Shown: positions 38,200 through 46,911 of the stretch, piece after piece
How positions within the stretch are numbered: position 1 is the stretch's first letter
Layout: each line of letters starts with the position of its first letter
Source: an uncultured Psychrobacter sp.
Lineage (GTDB): Bacteria; Pseudomonadota; Gammaproteobacteria; Pseudomonadales; Moraxellaceae
Assembly (NCBI RefSeq): GCF_947488565.1
Contig: NZ_CANKZC010000001.1
Location: 983,655 to 1,047,654, forward strand
DNA length: 64,000 nucleotides
Direction of reading: 5' to 3'
The notes under the pieces: model-generated
What the model saw: only the letters and a program-made list of their open reading frames with translations
Told to the model about the DNA's origin: nothing
Database searches by the model: none
Position numbers and translations under genes: made by a program

Positions 38200-39297
38200 C
38201 TAGTCAGTTTTTTCTTCGATGAGCTCTTTGATGCTATCGTCTTTGTTTTTAGCTGCTCCAGCGCTATCGTTTCTAGCCGACCCAGCATTGGGGTTTTTCA
38301 CGGTTTCGTTACTGGCGCTTTTATTAGCTGGGGCTGAACTTGGGCTGTTTTTCTCACTGCTGTCTGGCGCAGTTGGCGGTTTTGGCGTAGGAACCACTGG
38401 TAAGCTTTTGTCTTCCGACCCAGAACTACGGGCATTATCTTCTTTTTTAGCGGTGGTTGATGAGACACGCCCTTCATCTTCGGTAATCACAGTACGCTCT
38501 TCATTTACTGCCAACGTTGCAGAGGTATCCTCTGATTGACGAATGCTCTCAACAGTGCCATTGTTTGCCATTTGATTACCGTTCCCAGCTTCATTGCTTG
38601 CCAAGCCTTCATCTGCCTTGCGAGCTGGTACCTCACGTTCAGTCGGCTGCAATCTGACAGATCTCGAACGTCTCGTACTTAAGTCTTTGATGGGTCCAGG
38701 ACGCTCATAGTTATCGACAATACCGACATAACGGCTGATCTCTTCTGGCAGCACACGTACGTCAGCTGGTAATCCAAAATCAACCAATTTAGCTGCGCCT
38801 ACTGCTTCTTGCGGACTACTCATTAGTCCATAAGTCAGCATATAACGCAGTTGATTATTATCATCACGGTAACGAAAGTATGAAAACTTCTTACGATCAT
38901 CACGGCCTTCTAGATAACTGGTAATGACTTCGTTCTCTGCTACGTTCATGACTTGTACAGTCCATTTACCTTTATTGGCTAGCAAATAACGCTTGTCTTT
39001 AAACTCATCAGGGTAGTTGCGCAAATCACGGATGGTATCTTCAAAGTTAATCGGTTGAACGTCATTATCAAGCTCATGCAACGCTTCAACAGATAAGGGT
39101 TGTGTCAGCTCAGTGCTGAGGGCTTCTGGCGCTGCTATTGGCGCGTTTTCAATTTTGGCACCGATAGCGGGAGTCTGACTAAACATCCAAAGCAGGGCGG
39201 TCAAAACCCCTAAAAGCAAAGTCATCATCAGCCACATTAAAGCCTGCCTGCGATATGACGTATGTTTTGAACGAGTCGTTGAGCTCGATGAGACCAT
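38200..39297 (-). CDS. SPOR-domain membrane protein (DamX-position homologue)
   Basis: 365-residue protein with a short cytoplasmic head, one TM helix (about 20-39, LMWLMMTLLLGVLTALLWMF) and an exported part. A SPOR-like domain spans about 110-192: KGKWTVQVMNVAENEVITSYLEG, then LRYMLTYGLMSSPQEAVGAAKLV and LPADVRVLPEEISRYV. SPOR domains bind denuded septal peptidoglycan. The last 170 residues are low-complexity (Ser, Glu, Pro, Asn, Lys). In E. coli, damX also follows aroK-aroB, which supports a septal role, but there the SPOR domain is C-terminal. AAGGAAACACTC precedes the ATG at 39295-39297; an upstream in-frame start at 39330 is less likely. Confidence 0.8.
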   Translation of the reverse strand: MVSSSSTTRSKHTSYRRQALMWLMMTLLLGVLTALLWMFSQTPAIGAKIENAPIAAPEALSTELTQPLSVEALHELDNDVQPINFEDTIRDLRNYPDEFKDKRYLLANKGKWTVQVMNVAENEVITSYLEGRDDRKKFSYFRYRDDNNQLRYMLTYGLMSSPQEAVGAAKLVDFGLPADVRVLPEEISRYVGIVDNYERPGPIKDLSTRRSRSVRLQPTEREVPARKADEGLASNEAGNGNQMANNGTVESIRQSEDTSATLAVNEERTVITEDEGRVSSTTAKKEDNARSSGSEDKSLPVVPTPKPPTAPDSSEKNSPSSAPANKSASNETVKNPNAGSARNDSAGAAKNKDDSIKELIEEKTD

Positions 39298-39390
39298 GAG
39301 TGTTTCCTTGGGGAAAATAGGGTGAAGCATGTTAGTAAACTATAGCGAATCAGCTATCTAACGACTCATGTTATAGTGATTAAGTATAGT

Positions 39391-40473
39391 CTATGACAAA
39401 ACATCGTTAAGTAGCTGCGTATCAAAATCATCTGTTAACACCGCTTGTCCTATTGATTTTAACAAAATTAGACGAATTTGTCCGCCTTTCACCTTTTTAT
39501 CATGCCCCATAAGTTCTAAAGCTGTATCGACATTGATAGGTGGTGGGTCAATTGGTAAGTTAGCAAGTATCAATACACGTTTGATCCGCGCCACATCAGC
39601 TTCACCTAGCCAGCCCATCATTTGTGATAGCTGAGCCGCTTGCACCATACCAGCGGCAACAGCTTCGCCATGGAGCCAACTACCGTAACCTTCGTGAGTC
39701 TCAATCACATGGCCAAAAGTATGACCAAAATTGAGCAACGCTCGCATACCAGCTTCTCTTTCATCTTGCGCCACTACGGCCGCTTTATACTCACAACAAC
39801 GCTTTACAGCCGCTCCAAGTACTGCCAGATCCAGCTGCATCATGGCAGGTAGATTTGTTTCAAGCCACTCTAAAAACTCGATATCCATGATCAACGCATA
39901 TTTGATGACTTCAGCCAATCCTGCCGATAGTTCACGCGCAGGTAAAGTTTTGAGGGTGCTCATATCAGCCAGTACCATTTTCGGCTGCCAAAAAGCGCCT
40001 ATCATGTTTTTACCTTGCGCATGATTGATACCAGTTTTGCCGCCTACGCTTGAATCTACTTGCGACAATAAGGTGGTCGGGATTTGAATAAAATCCACGC
40101 CGCGCATAAAACTTGCCGCTGCAAACCCAGTCATATCACCAATAACACCGCCCCCAAGAGCCACTAAGGTTACATCACGATTAAAATGCTGAGCCATCAA
40201 GGCATCATAAATTTGATTGATGCTATCTTGGTTTTTATATTGCTCACCATCAGGAAGTATGCAAACAGCGACAGTAAATGAATCTGCTAACTGCTCTTGT
40301 AACTGCTGCAAATATAAAGGCGCAACGGTATCATTAGTCACAATCAATACTTGCTGACCATTAATATAAGGCGCAATGCTTGTGGCCATATCGCACTGCT
40401 CGACAATAGCTATCGGATAATCATGGCTTTGAGTATGAACGGTCAACTTTGCGTTAAATAGTGGCGCTGCCAT
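39391..40473 (-). CDS. aroB: 3-dehydroquinate synthase
   Basis: NAD- and metal-dependent enzyme for the second step of the shikimate pathway, cytoplasmic. 360 residues. [20 protein letters not shown] is at about residue 106 (NAD site), followed by [22 protein letters not shown] (substrate and NAD), [11 protein letters not shown] with metal-ligand Glu, and the metal ligands in [12 protein letters not shown] and [11 protein letters not shown]. Upstream in-frame ATGs at 40524 and 40500 are possible, but AGGAAATTTT sits correctly before ATG 40471-40473 (MAAPLFNAK). It follows aroK by 60 bp and precedes the SPOR gene, so the three are probably one operon. Confidence 0.96.
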   Translation of the reverse strand: MAAPLFNAKLTVHTQSHDYPIAIVEQCDMATSIAPYINGQQVLIVTNDTVAPLYLQQLQEQLADSFTVAVCILPDGEQYKNQDSINQIYDALMAQHFNRDVTLVALGGGVIGDMTGFAAASFMRGVDFIQIPTTLLSQVDSSVGGKTGINHAQGKNMIGAFWQPKMVLADMSTLKTLPARELSAGLAEVIKYALIMDIEFLEWLETNLPAMMQLDLAVLGAAVKRCCEYKAAVVAQDEREAGMRALLNFGHTFGHVIETHEGYGSWLHGEAVAAGMVQAAQLSQMMGWLGEADVARIKRVLILANLPIDPPPINVDTALELMGHDKKVKGGQIRLILLKSIGQAVLTDDFDTQLLNDVLS

Positions 40474-40533
40474 AAAATTTCCTATATTTGATATGTCCAT
40501 TTGCGGCTCATTACCAGATGGCATAAAGCATTT

Positions 40534-41178
40534 TTAATCTATAAGCGGCTTTGGCGTTGAAGACGTTTGTATGTTGTCGTCTGTGTCTGGTGTTTGGATA
40601 TCGGTTGTTACCTGCTCTTTTAGTGTTGTTGACTCTAAATCTGTGCTTACAGCCACCAAAAAAGTCTTCAACTGCTGTAATAACTGATTGACCATATGAC
40701 GAGGATAGGTATGACCAGTCGGCAATACAATGTGTGCCACTTGTCGATACAATGGATCGCGAGTGCTATACAAATCTTGTAGTATTTTTCTGGGATTGGG
40801 TTGTTGCAATAATGGGCGCGACTTGTCTTTAGCAGTGCGAGCCATTTGTACCTCTACGGGTGCGTTCAAATAAACCACGATACCGCGCTGATGCAGAAAC
40901 TTTCGATTGTCAGCGCTCATGACAGCGCCGCCACCTGTTGCAAGGACGATATGCTGACGCTGAGTCAACTCATCAATTGCTCGTGTCTCACGTGCTCGAA
41001 ACCCCACCTCGCCTTCTTTTGCAAATATCCAAGCAATATCAGCACCTGTTTGTAACTCGATATACCAGTCACTGTCCATAAATTCTCGTCCTAGCTGCTT
41101 AGCAAGCAACCGGCCAATAGTGGTCTTACCCGCTCCCATCGGCCCAACTAAGAATACCGATGGCAATTCCTCCAACAT
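40534..41178 (-). CDS. aroK: Shikimate kinase with C-terminal extension
   Basis: ATP-dependent kinase that makes shikimate 3-phosphate. The Walker A GPMGAGKT is at residues 12-19. DSD and FRARETRAIDEL follow (shikimate binding), then LATGGGAV and the lid with KDKSRPLL. The kinase fold ends near residue 175. The last 38 residues, Thr/Asp/Gln-rich, exceed the usual 170-180 length and look disordered. A GTG three codons upstream (41185-41187) could also start it; neither start has a strong ribosome binding site. A terminator-like hairpin (41282-41320) stands between it and pilQ, unlike the simple pilQ-aroK fusion unit of many relatives. Confidence 0.94.
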   Translation of the reverse strand: MLEELPSVFLVGPMGAGKTTIGRLLAKQLGREFMDSDWYIELQTGADIAWIFAKEGEVGFRARETRAIDELTQRQHIVLATGGGAVMSADNRKFLHQRGIVVYLNAPVEVQMARTAKDKSRPLLQQPNPRKILQDLYSTRDPLYRQVAHIVLPTGHTYPRHMVNQLLQQLKTFLVAVSTDLESTTLKEQVTTDIQTPDTDDNIQTSSTPKPLID

Positions 41179-41281
41179 AGCACTCACTCAGATAAATTAA
41201 CTATCATACAACGTCATCGTTATTCTGGCTAGTAATGAGCTGGGTTTATTATCAGTAAAATTAGATTTTATTAAATGATAG

Positions 41282-41320
41282 GCCATAAAAAAGCAAGCAC
41301 TTAGGCTCGCTTTTTTATGG
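41282..41320 (-). terminator. Terminator between pilQ and aroK
   Basis: GCCATAAAAAAGCAAGC / GCTCGCTTTTTTATGGC stem with one mismatch, a 6-base loop and a T-tract on either strand. It lies 25 bp after the pilQ stop and probably ends most pilMNOPQ transcripts. Confidence 0.85.
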
Positions 41321-41345
41321 CTTGTGACCTATGAACAAAACAGAT

Positions 41346-43739
41346 TTAATCCAAACGGCTAATACCGTCGTTAATGAGCTTTGGTGTGACAAAAATAAGC
41401 AGCTCTTCTTTTGCGTTGCTACGGACATCTTTACGGAATGCGCGACCAATATAAGGCAGATCGCCCAAGAATGGCACTTTATCCACCCCATTAGAGACAC
41501 GGTTTTTGAAAACACCACCAAGTACGATGGTTTGTCCATCTTCTACAATCACATTGGTTGAGATAGAGTCTTCTGCAATAGCAACTTGATTATTGATGAT
41601 AGTTGGCGTGCCATTGGTAATCATTAATTGTAGGCCAATCTTACCATCAGGCGTAATATTTGGGGTTGCCTCTAAGCTCAACGCTGCTTCTTTAAAGCTG
41701 GTAGAGGTGGCTCCACTAGCTGATGCTTCTTGATAAGGAATTTGTGTACCAGATGAAACCTTGGCGGTTTGTTTATCAGCGGTTAAGATCTTAGGAGTAG
41801 AAATAACTTCACCGCGGTTGTCTGCTTGTAATGCTGACAGCTCTAGATCTAGCATGATATCTGACATAGCCAGTAGACCAAAAGCAATACTTCCTGCAGG
41901 ATTCGCCACTCCCAAATCAACGTTTAGATTGTCAGGGCGACTGATATCGTAGGAAGGATAGGATACGGTCTGACCATTGACTGTTGTTGTCTCAACATCA
42001 AAATCTTTTAGATCCCACAAGGTTTGATTACTACCACCGACCAGTAGGTTGCGGTTATTGGCTGCGCCATTGGATAAGATACCCCAGCGTACACCGATCT
42101 CTTTACTAAAACTATCAGAGGCACTCACAATACGCGCTTCGATCATCACTTGACGTACTGGAATATCGATTTTGCTAATAAGCCTATGAATATTTTCAAT
42201 ACTATCAGCCACATCTTTGACGATTAACGTATTGGTACGTTCATCAATCGTTACCGTACCGCGATTGGACAATAGGCTATTGCTATCTTCTACGCGACTG
42301 CTGTTTGAGCTACCGCCAGACGGACCACTGCCCTGAGAGATAAGGTTGAACACATCTTGTGCTTTAGCATAGCTCAAACGTATATATTCAGTGCGTAATG
42401 GCGCATAGGATTCGACAGCTTGCTGAGCTTCAAGCTCTTGCGCTTCTTGTGCTGCAAGCTCAATTGAAGGTGCAATCAGTATAACGTTACCATTTTCACG
42501 CTTATCTAAGTTTTTGCTTTTTAAAATAATATCAAGGGCTTGATCCCAAGGCACATTGATAAGACGGAGTGTAATATTGCCACTAACGGAGTCACTAGCA
42601 ACAATGTTCATATCAGTAAACTGCGCTAAGATATCCAGTACGCTACGAATCTCAACGTCTTGAAATTCCATAGATAGTGCTTCACCACTATAGACCTTTT
42701 CTTCAAGCGTCGGTTCACGCAATAACTCAGGTTTGCTAATACTGATATTTAGCTGATTGCCTGACTGATACGCTTGATACTCATAGTCACCAGTCATATT
42801 AATCGTAATAACACCGCTTTGACCTTGATTTTTGGTATCAACACTATCTACAAGACCACTGTTAATATTTAAACGACGCAATAAATTTCGAGGCACGGTG
42901 CTACCAGTCATACGTACTAATAGCTTGTTGCCTTGGCGCTGTACATCAACTGGAATGGCCTCATTGGCGAGCACAATACTGACATTACCGCCACCATTAT
43001 TCTCCGCCGTAAAATTCAAGGCACTCAGACCGTCGTAACTATATTGCTGGCTTACTTGCGAGGACGCCAACCTAGGATCTAATAATGGGTTAACGCGAAC
43101 AACCATCGTGTCAGTAGGCGCTTGTACCTTAATGGCTTTTGAGCCGGTAACGACAGGAGTTACCCCAGCACTACTGGTCTCGACGATAGGCGTCACAATC
43201 GCTGTCGTGGTCAGCGCATCATCATTAACAATAGTAGTATTTGGTTTTGATAAAGCTCTAGAGGCTGTAGTAACAGGTACAGTCGTTACGGTTTGACTAT
43301 TAGGAACTATACGATTTGGATCAGTAATAGTCAGGAGTAAATCATTGCCATCAACAGCAGTCGTATAGTCGCCGCTCTGCTTTAATCCCACAATCAAACG
43401 TGTGGTACTATCGTTACTCAATGTTGTGACATCATTGACCATACCAATATTATAATTGCTAAATCGGCTGACCAAACCATTTTGCACTTGTTCAAAATCT
43501 AGAACTAAGCGACTAGGATCATCAAGCTGATAAGCGGCAGGCAGTACTGGCGCGCCATTAAATCCTAAACGCAGCTGGGTTACCGCAGGTGCGGTCTGTA
43601 CCACAGAGACATTATCGATGCGTTCCACTGCATAAGCTGTACTACTAATAGCAATCATACTAATTGCCAACGCAGGTATTGCAAAGGCAGAAGACATACG
43701 GTTACTCATTGCCATTACCCTATTATTGCGTACTGTCAT
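41346..43739 (-). CDS. pilQ: Type IV pilus secretin PilQ
   Basis: Outer-membrane secretin through which the type IV pilus passes. 797 residues. A signal peptide ends near residue 37 (ISSTAYA). Two AMIN domains (about 40-150 and 230-345) bind peptidoglycan. An N0/STN domain is at about 360-440 (SMEFQDVEIRSVLDILAQFTDMN), then N1 (IRLSYAKAQDVFNLI, TLIVKDVADSIENIHRLI). The secretin core follows, with RQVMIEARIV, the Gly-rich gate region and the C-terminal KVPFLGDLPYIGRAFR and ELLIFVTPKLI. AGGAATAAGTA precedes ATG 43737-43739. It is the last gene of pilMNOPQ. Confidence 0.96.
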   Translation of the reverse strand: MTVRNNRVMAMSNRMSSAFAIPALAISMIAISSTAYAVERIDNVSVVQTAPAVTQLRLGFNGAPVLPAAYQLDDPSRLVLDFEQVQNGLVSRFSNYNIGMVNDVTTLSNDSTTRLIVGLKQSGDYTTAVDGNDLLLTITDPNRIVPNSQTVTTVPVTTASRALSKPNTTIVNDDALTTTAIVTPIVETSSAGVTPVVTGSKAIKVQAPTDTMVVRVNPLLDPRLASSQVSQQYSYDGLSALNFTAENNGGGNVSIVLANEAIPVDVQRQGNKLLVRMTGSTVPRNLLRRLNINSGLVDSVDTKNQGQSGVITINMTGDYEYQAYQSGNQLNISISKPELLREPTLEEKVYSGEALSMEFQDVEIRSVLDILAQFTDMNIVASDSVSGNITLRLINVPWDQALDIILKSKNLDKRENGNVILIAPSIELAAQEAQELEAQQAVESYAPLRTEYIRLSYAKAQDVFNLISQGSGPSGGSSNSSRVEDSNSLLSNRGTVTIDERTNTLIVKDVADSIENIHRLISKIDIPVRQVMIEARIVSASDSFSKEIGVRWGILSNGAANNRNLLVGGSNQTLWDLKDFDVETTTVNGQTVSYPSYDISRPDNLNVDLGVANPAGSIAFGLLAMSDIMLDLELSALQADNRGEVISTPKILTADKQTAKVSSGTQIPYQEASASGATSTSFKEAALSLEATPNITPDGKIGLQLMITNGTPTIINNQVAIAEDSISTNVIVEDGQTIVLGGVFKNRVSNGVDKVPFLGDLPYIGRAFRKDVRSNAKEELLIFVTPKLINDGISRLD

Positions 43740-43766
43740 TACTTATTCCTCAAAAAATCTGCCAAC

Positions 43767-44300
43767 TTAATTTATAGGTGAGACCAACGACTGAGGTCTT
43801 TCAATGAACCCAGCGCGGCTATCTGGCACAATTTCAATCAAATTAATCTGGGTCGGCGTGATTTCAACAATACGGCCGTCGTTTGGTCCAAGATAATCAC
43901 CTACTTTAACGTTAGCGACCGAACCATCTGGACGTTGAACCAATGCATACTGTTGACCTTCAGGAGAGATCAATATGCCACGAAAAGTAAGCTGTGCAAT
44001 ATCGTACTGCTCAAGTGGCTGTTTGATTCGTGTAATATCAGGACGCACACCATCCGATGGTATATTTGGCCCCTGCACGTTGATGAGACTTGGCGGCAGG
44101 AACGGGCTACGCACTAAACTTGCACTATATACAAAATCTTCTACCAATTTGGCTTCTGGCGGCGGCTCAATTGGCTGCGAAGGCGAGTTGCGAATCTCAC
44201 TCATTGCCTGACCTGCCATACCAATCCGATCGGTACAGCCAGTCAACGATATGGCTGCAATACTTAACATAAACAGGGCTGGGGATTTTCTAATATCCAT
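43767..44300 (-). CDS. pilP: Type IV pilus alignment lipoprotein PilP
   Basis: Inner-membrane lipoprotein that links the PilMNO platform to the PilQ secretin. 177 residues, with lipobox SLTGC (Cys 22). A proline-rich linker follows. The folded HR domain is at about 95-170: DIAQLTFRGILISPEGQQYALVQRPDG, VKVGDYLGPNDGRIVEI and INLIEIVPD, the known PilP beta-sandwich pattern. It begins one base after the pilO stop and ends 27 bp before the pilQ start, which indicates tight translational coupling. Confidence 0.94.
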   Translation of the reverse strand: MDIRKSPALFMLSIAAISLTGCTDRIGMAGQAMSEIRNSPSQPIEPPPEAKLVEDFVYSASLVRSPFLPPSLINVQGPNIPSDGVRPDITRIKQPLEQYDIAQLTFRGILISPEGQQYALVQRPDGSVANVKVGDYLGPNDGRIVEITPTQINLIEIVPDSRAGFIERPQSLVSPIN

Positions 44301-44301
44301 A

Positions 44302-45018
44302 CTAGTTGGCCTCTGCAGTATCGTCAGTAGCTGACGTGGTTACTTCATCCACCACTTCTTTTGATCGATAAGTTTTGGTTTGTAGCACCAGATTTAACTC
44401 CGGTATAGCCTCTAATGTCGGTTGCGGATTGCTAACTTCGAAATCATGCATGGTAATGATGCGTGGTAACGCTGCAAGACCACTAATAAAGCTACCAAAC
44501 TGATGATATTCACCTAAAGCTGCGATGCGAATCGGCTGCTCAATGAAAAACTCGTTTTCTATTTCAGGCTCTACTGAGATATCTTGAAAGCGAATGTTGC
44601 TACCGACACCCGTCATATTGATACCCTCTACCAGCTCCGATACACGAGTATCTTTAGGTAACTGATCAAGTAAGGTATTGAATTCAGTTTCCATCTGGAT
44701 TACTTGAGCTTTGTAAGCTTCTAGATGGCGTGCTCGTGACTCTTTTTGACGATAACTATCAAGTAACGTTTGTTGCTCGCTTTCGGCAGCAGTGATCTCA
44801 TCAATCTTGCTACTGATAGGCAGTGCCCAAGCCAGCGCTGCAATAAATGCAACGATAAATGCAAGTACCGTCACTTTAACGGGTGTCGGCCAACTGCCAT
44901 AGTTTTCTGTATCTAAAGACTCAAAGCTGCGGCGAAACTCGTTGAAATTAAACTGCTTCTTGCTTCTTACTGCAGTCTTTTTAGTCTTGATTAACGTTTT
45001 TTTACGGATAAGCTTCAC
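44302..45018 (-). CDS. pilO: Type IV pilus inner-membrane protein PilO
   Basis: Bitopic alignment-complex protein, 238 residues. A basic cytoplasmic N-terminus of about 45 residues (Lys-rich, RKKTLIKTKKTAVRSKKQ) precedes one TM helix at about 50-67 (VTVLAFIVAFIAALAWAL). A coiled-coil stretch (about 70-120) and a ferredoxin-like domain follow (PEIENEFFIEQPIRIAALGEYHQFGSFISGLAALPRIITMHDFE). The start overlaps the pilN stop by 4 bp. PilO pairs with PilN and with PilP. The Lys-rich head is longer than in typical PilO (about 205-210 residues). Confidence 0.93.
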   Translation of the reverse strand: MKLIRKKTLIKTKKTAVRSKKQFNFNEFRRSFESLDTENYGSWPTPVKVTVLAFIVAFIAALAWALPISSKIDEITAAESEQQTLLDSYRQKESRARHLEAYKAQVIQMETEFNTLLDQLPKDTRVSELVEGINMTGVGSNIRFQDISVEPEIENEFFIEQPIRIAALGEYHQFGSFISGLAALPRIITMHDFEVSNPQPTLEAIPELNLVLQTKTYRSKEVVDEVTTSATDDTAEAN

Positions 45019-45665
45019 AACCCACCTCCAGACTCTGCGCCCTCATCATTATTGGTGCTTTCTGACTGAACTTGCGTTGTGACAACAAACTGTACATAAC
45101 TGTCTTCAGGATAGATAGGACGGGACTTCTCGCCAGAGTTGATAGTTTCATTTGATGCAATGGTTGGCTGATAAGCAGTAATATTTTGCTGAATATTGCG
45201 TACGGCAGAGTTACCCATCCATTCACTACTATCTAAATTACGAATCAAGCTTGAGACCACATTTGGATTGTCTGCAAGACCCGTTAAGGTCAGAAGCTCC
45301 CCTTCTCGTTTTAGATTATTGAGGTAAAGCGCAGAAGGTATGGCTTTAGCAATATCGTCCCATAAACGAACTGGTACTGGACGTCGACCTTGCAAGTCCT
45401 GAATCACTTGCATCCGTGAGATAATTTCTTCTCGGCGCTGCTCTAAGCTATCGATTTCGGTTAGCACCTTGTCCAAGCGTACATTCTCTTGCTCGATGAG
45501 AGTATTGGCATCACGCTGTTCTTCAAGCTCGTTATTAAAATAACTCCATGCTGCAAATGCAGACAATAACGCCAGCAAAGTCACTGCGACTACTAAGGTA
45601 ATAAACTCTTTGTTACTACGTTCGCGTTCTTCTTGCCGCCATGGCAATAGGTTGATACGAGCCAT
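45015..45665 (-). CDS. pilN: Type IV pilus inner-membrane protein PilN
   Basis: 216-residue bitopic protein. The N-terminal INLLPWRQEERE (residues 4-15) is the conserved PilN motif that docks into cytoplasmic PilM. The TM helix spans about 24-45 (FITLVVAVTLLALLSAFAAW), then a coiled coil (50-95) and a small periplasmic domain (about 105-170: PSALYLNNLKREGELLTLTGLADNPNVVSSLIRNLD). The C-terminal tail is Ser/Glu/Gly-rich. It overlaps pilM by 1 bp and pilO by 4 bp. Confidence 0.94.
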   Translation of the reverse strand: MARINLLPWRQEERERSNKEFITLVVAVTLLALLSAFAAWSYFNNELEEQRDANTLIEQENVRLDKVLTEIDSLEQRREEIISRMQVIQDLQGRRPVPVRLWDDIAKAIPSALYLNNLKREGELLTLTGLADNPNVVSSLIRNLDSSEWMGNSAVRNIQQNITAYQPTIASNETINSGEKSRPIYPEDSYVQFVVTTQVQSESTNNDEGAESGGGL

Positions 45666-46720
45666 TAGTCAAAGCTCCTTAACGCAAGGCCACAGGCAGC
45701 TAGCAAGCTTGGGGCATCAGCTTCTAATTGCTCATTGTCTATATAGGGGTCTATAGTCATGTTGATAAAAGGGTTAGCTACCGTCACCGGCACATCAAGC
45801 TTTTGCTCTACCATACTTGACAGACCTGGAATAGAGCTACTACCGCCAGCGAGCAGTACATGATCAATACTATTGTATTGGCTAGACGAAAAATAAAACT
45901 GCAAAGAGCGTGTGATTTGCTGGATAGTACTTTCGATAAAGGGCGTTAGAATTTCTGGATAATAATCATCAGGTAGGGCGCGCTCACGTTTATTGACCGT
46001 CGCTTCTTCAAATGACAAACCGTAGCGATCTTGAATCGCCTCTGTTAGTTGTGACCCGCCAAATAATTGCTCACGGCTATAAACAAACTCACCATTTTTT
46101 GCGACGTATAAGGTGGTCTGATTGTGTCCGATATCGACCAGTGCAACCAGCTCTGGCATATTAGGCAAGTTATCTGCCATCAATCCAAAAGCCCGTTCTA
46201 TCGCGTGCGACTCAATATCCATAATTTTGGTTTTTAGACCACCGAAAGTTAGCGCATCAACACGCTGATCAACATTTTCTGATCTAGAGGCAGCGAGTAG
46301 TACTTGAACCAAATTGTCATCAACTAATGAGGGGCCTAGTACTTCAAAGTCTAGATTGACTTCTTCTAGTGGGTAAGGAATATACTGATCAGCGTCCAAA
46401 CGTATTTGAGCTTCACGTTCGATATCGCTCAGCCCTCTATCCATGTCAATAATCTTGGTAATGACTGCTGAACCTGTGACAGCCGTAGCACCACTGCCAC
46501 TTGTCGTTTGACAACGTTTTGTCAAACGAGCGATAGCGTCACCAACCGCTTCAGTATCTACAATAAGTTTATCGACGACTGTACCGGGTAGCAGCCCCTC
46601 AACTCCATATGACTTAAGGTGAAATATTCCTTGCTGACGTCGTATATCAACTAGCTTTACGGAGGTAGCACAGATATCTATCCCGACTAAATGCCGATTC
46701 TTAGAAGAAAGTAGCCTCAC
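45665..46720 (-). CDS. pilM: Type IV pilus assembly ATPase-like PilM
   Basis: Cytoplasmic actin-like protein (FtsA fold) that binds PilN and links the alignment complex to the pilus motor. 351 residues. The ATP-site segments are LVGIDICATSVKLVDI (phosphate 1), VALVDIGHNQTTLYV (phosphate 2) and VLLAGGSSSIPGL (adenosine). The family segment YIPYPLEEVNLDF is also present. It is the first gene of pilMNOPQ, divergent from mrcA across 191 bp. A likely promoter lies at 46776-46804. Confidence 0.95.
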   Translation of the reverse strand: MRLLSSKNRHLVGIDICATSVKLVDIRRQQGIFHLKSYGVEGLLPGTVVDKLIVDTEAVGDAIARLTKRCQTTSGSGATAVTGSAVITKIIDMDRGLSDIEREAQIRLDADQYIPYPLEEVNLDFEVLGPSLVDDNLVQVLLAASRSENVDQRVDALTFGGLKTKIMDIESHAIERAFGLMADNLPNMPELVALVDIGHNQTTLYVAKNGEFVYSREQLFGGSQLTEAIQDRYGLSFEEATVNKRERALPDDYYPEILTPFIESTIQQITRSLQFYFSSSQYNSIDHVLLAGGSSSIPGLSSMVEQKLDVPVTVANPFINMTIDPYIDNEQLEADAPSLLAACGLALRSFD

Positions 46721-46775
46721 AGACGTTTTACCTTATATATAGTTACATTCTGATAGTTATCAGTAATAATTTACT

Positions 46776-46804
46776 ACAATACTTTACTTAACAGACATAT
46801 TCAA
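46776..46804 (-). promoter_or_regulatory. Putative sigma-70 promoter of pilMNOPQ
   Basis: On the minus strand TTGAAT and TATTGT are separated by 17 bases, about 55 bp upstream of the pilM start. Each box matches four of six consensus bases. Confidence 0.4.
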
Positions 46805-46843
46805 GCATTTAAAGGTTCAGTTTGGATAAATTACACTTTTAGG

Positions 46844-46873
46844 ATGACCTGTCTGTTTTCTTCACTGTATAAT
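46844..46873 (+). promoter_or_regulatory. Putative sigma-70 promoter of mrcA
   Basis: A perfect TATAAT at 46868-46873 with ATGACC 18 bases upstream; the ATG of mrcA follows 38 bp later. Confidence 0.5.
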
Positions 46874-46911
46874 GAGATATTTGTTGCAAATTTTATTTGA
46901 TAAGCCTGATT

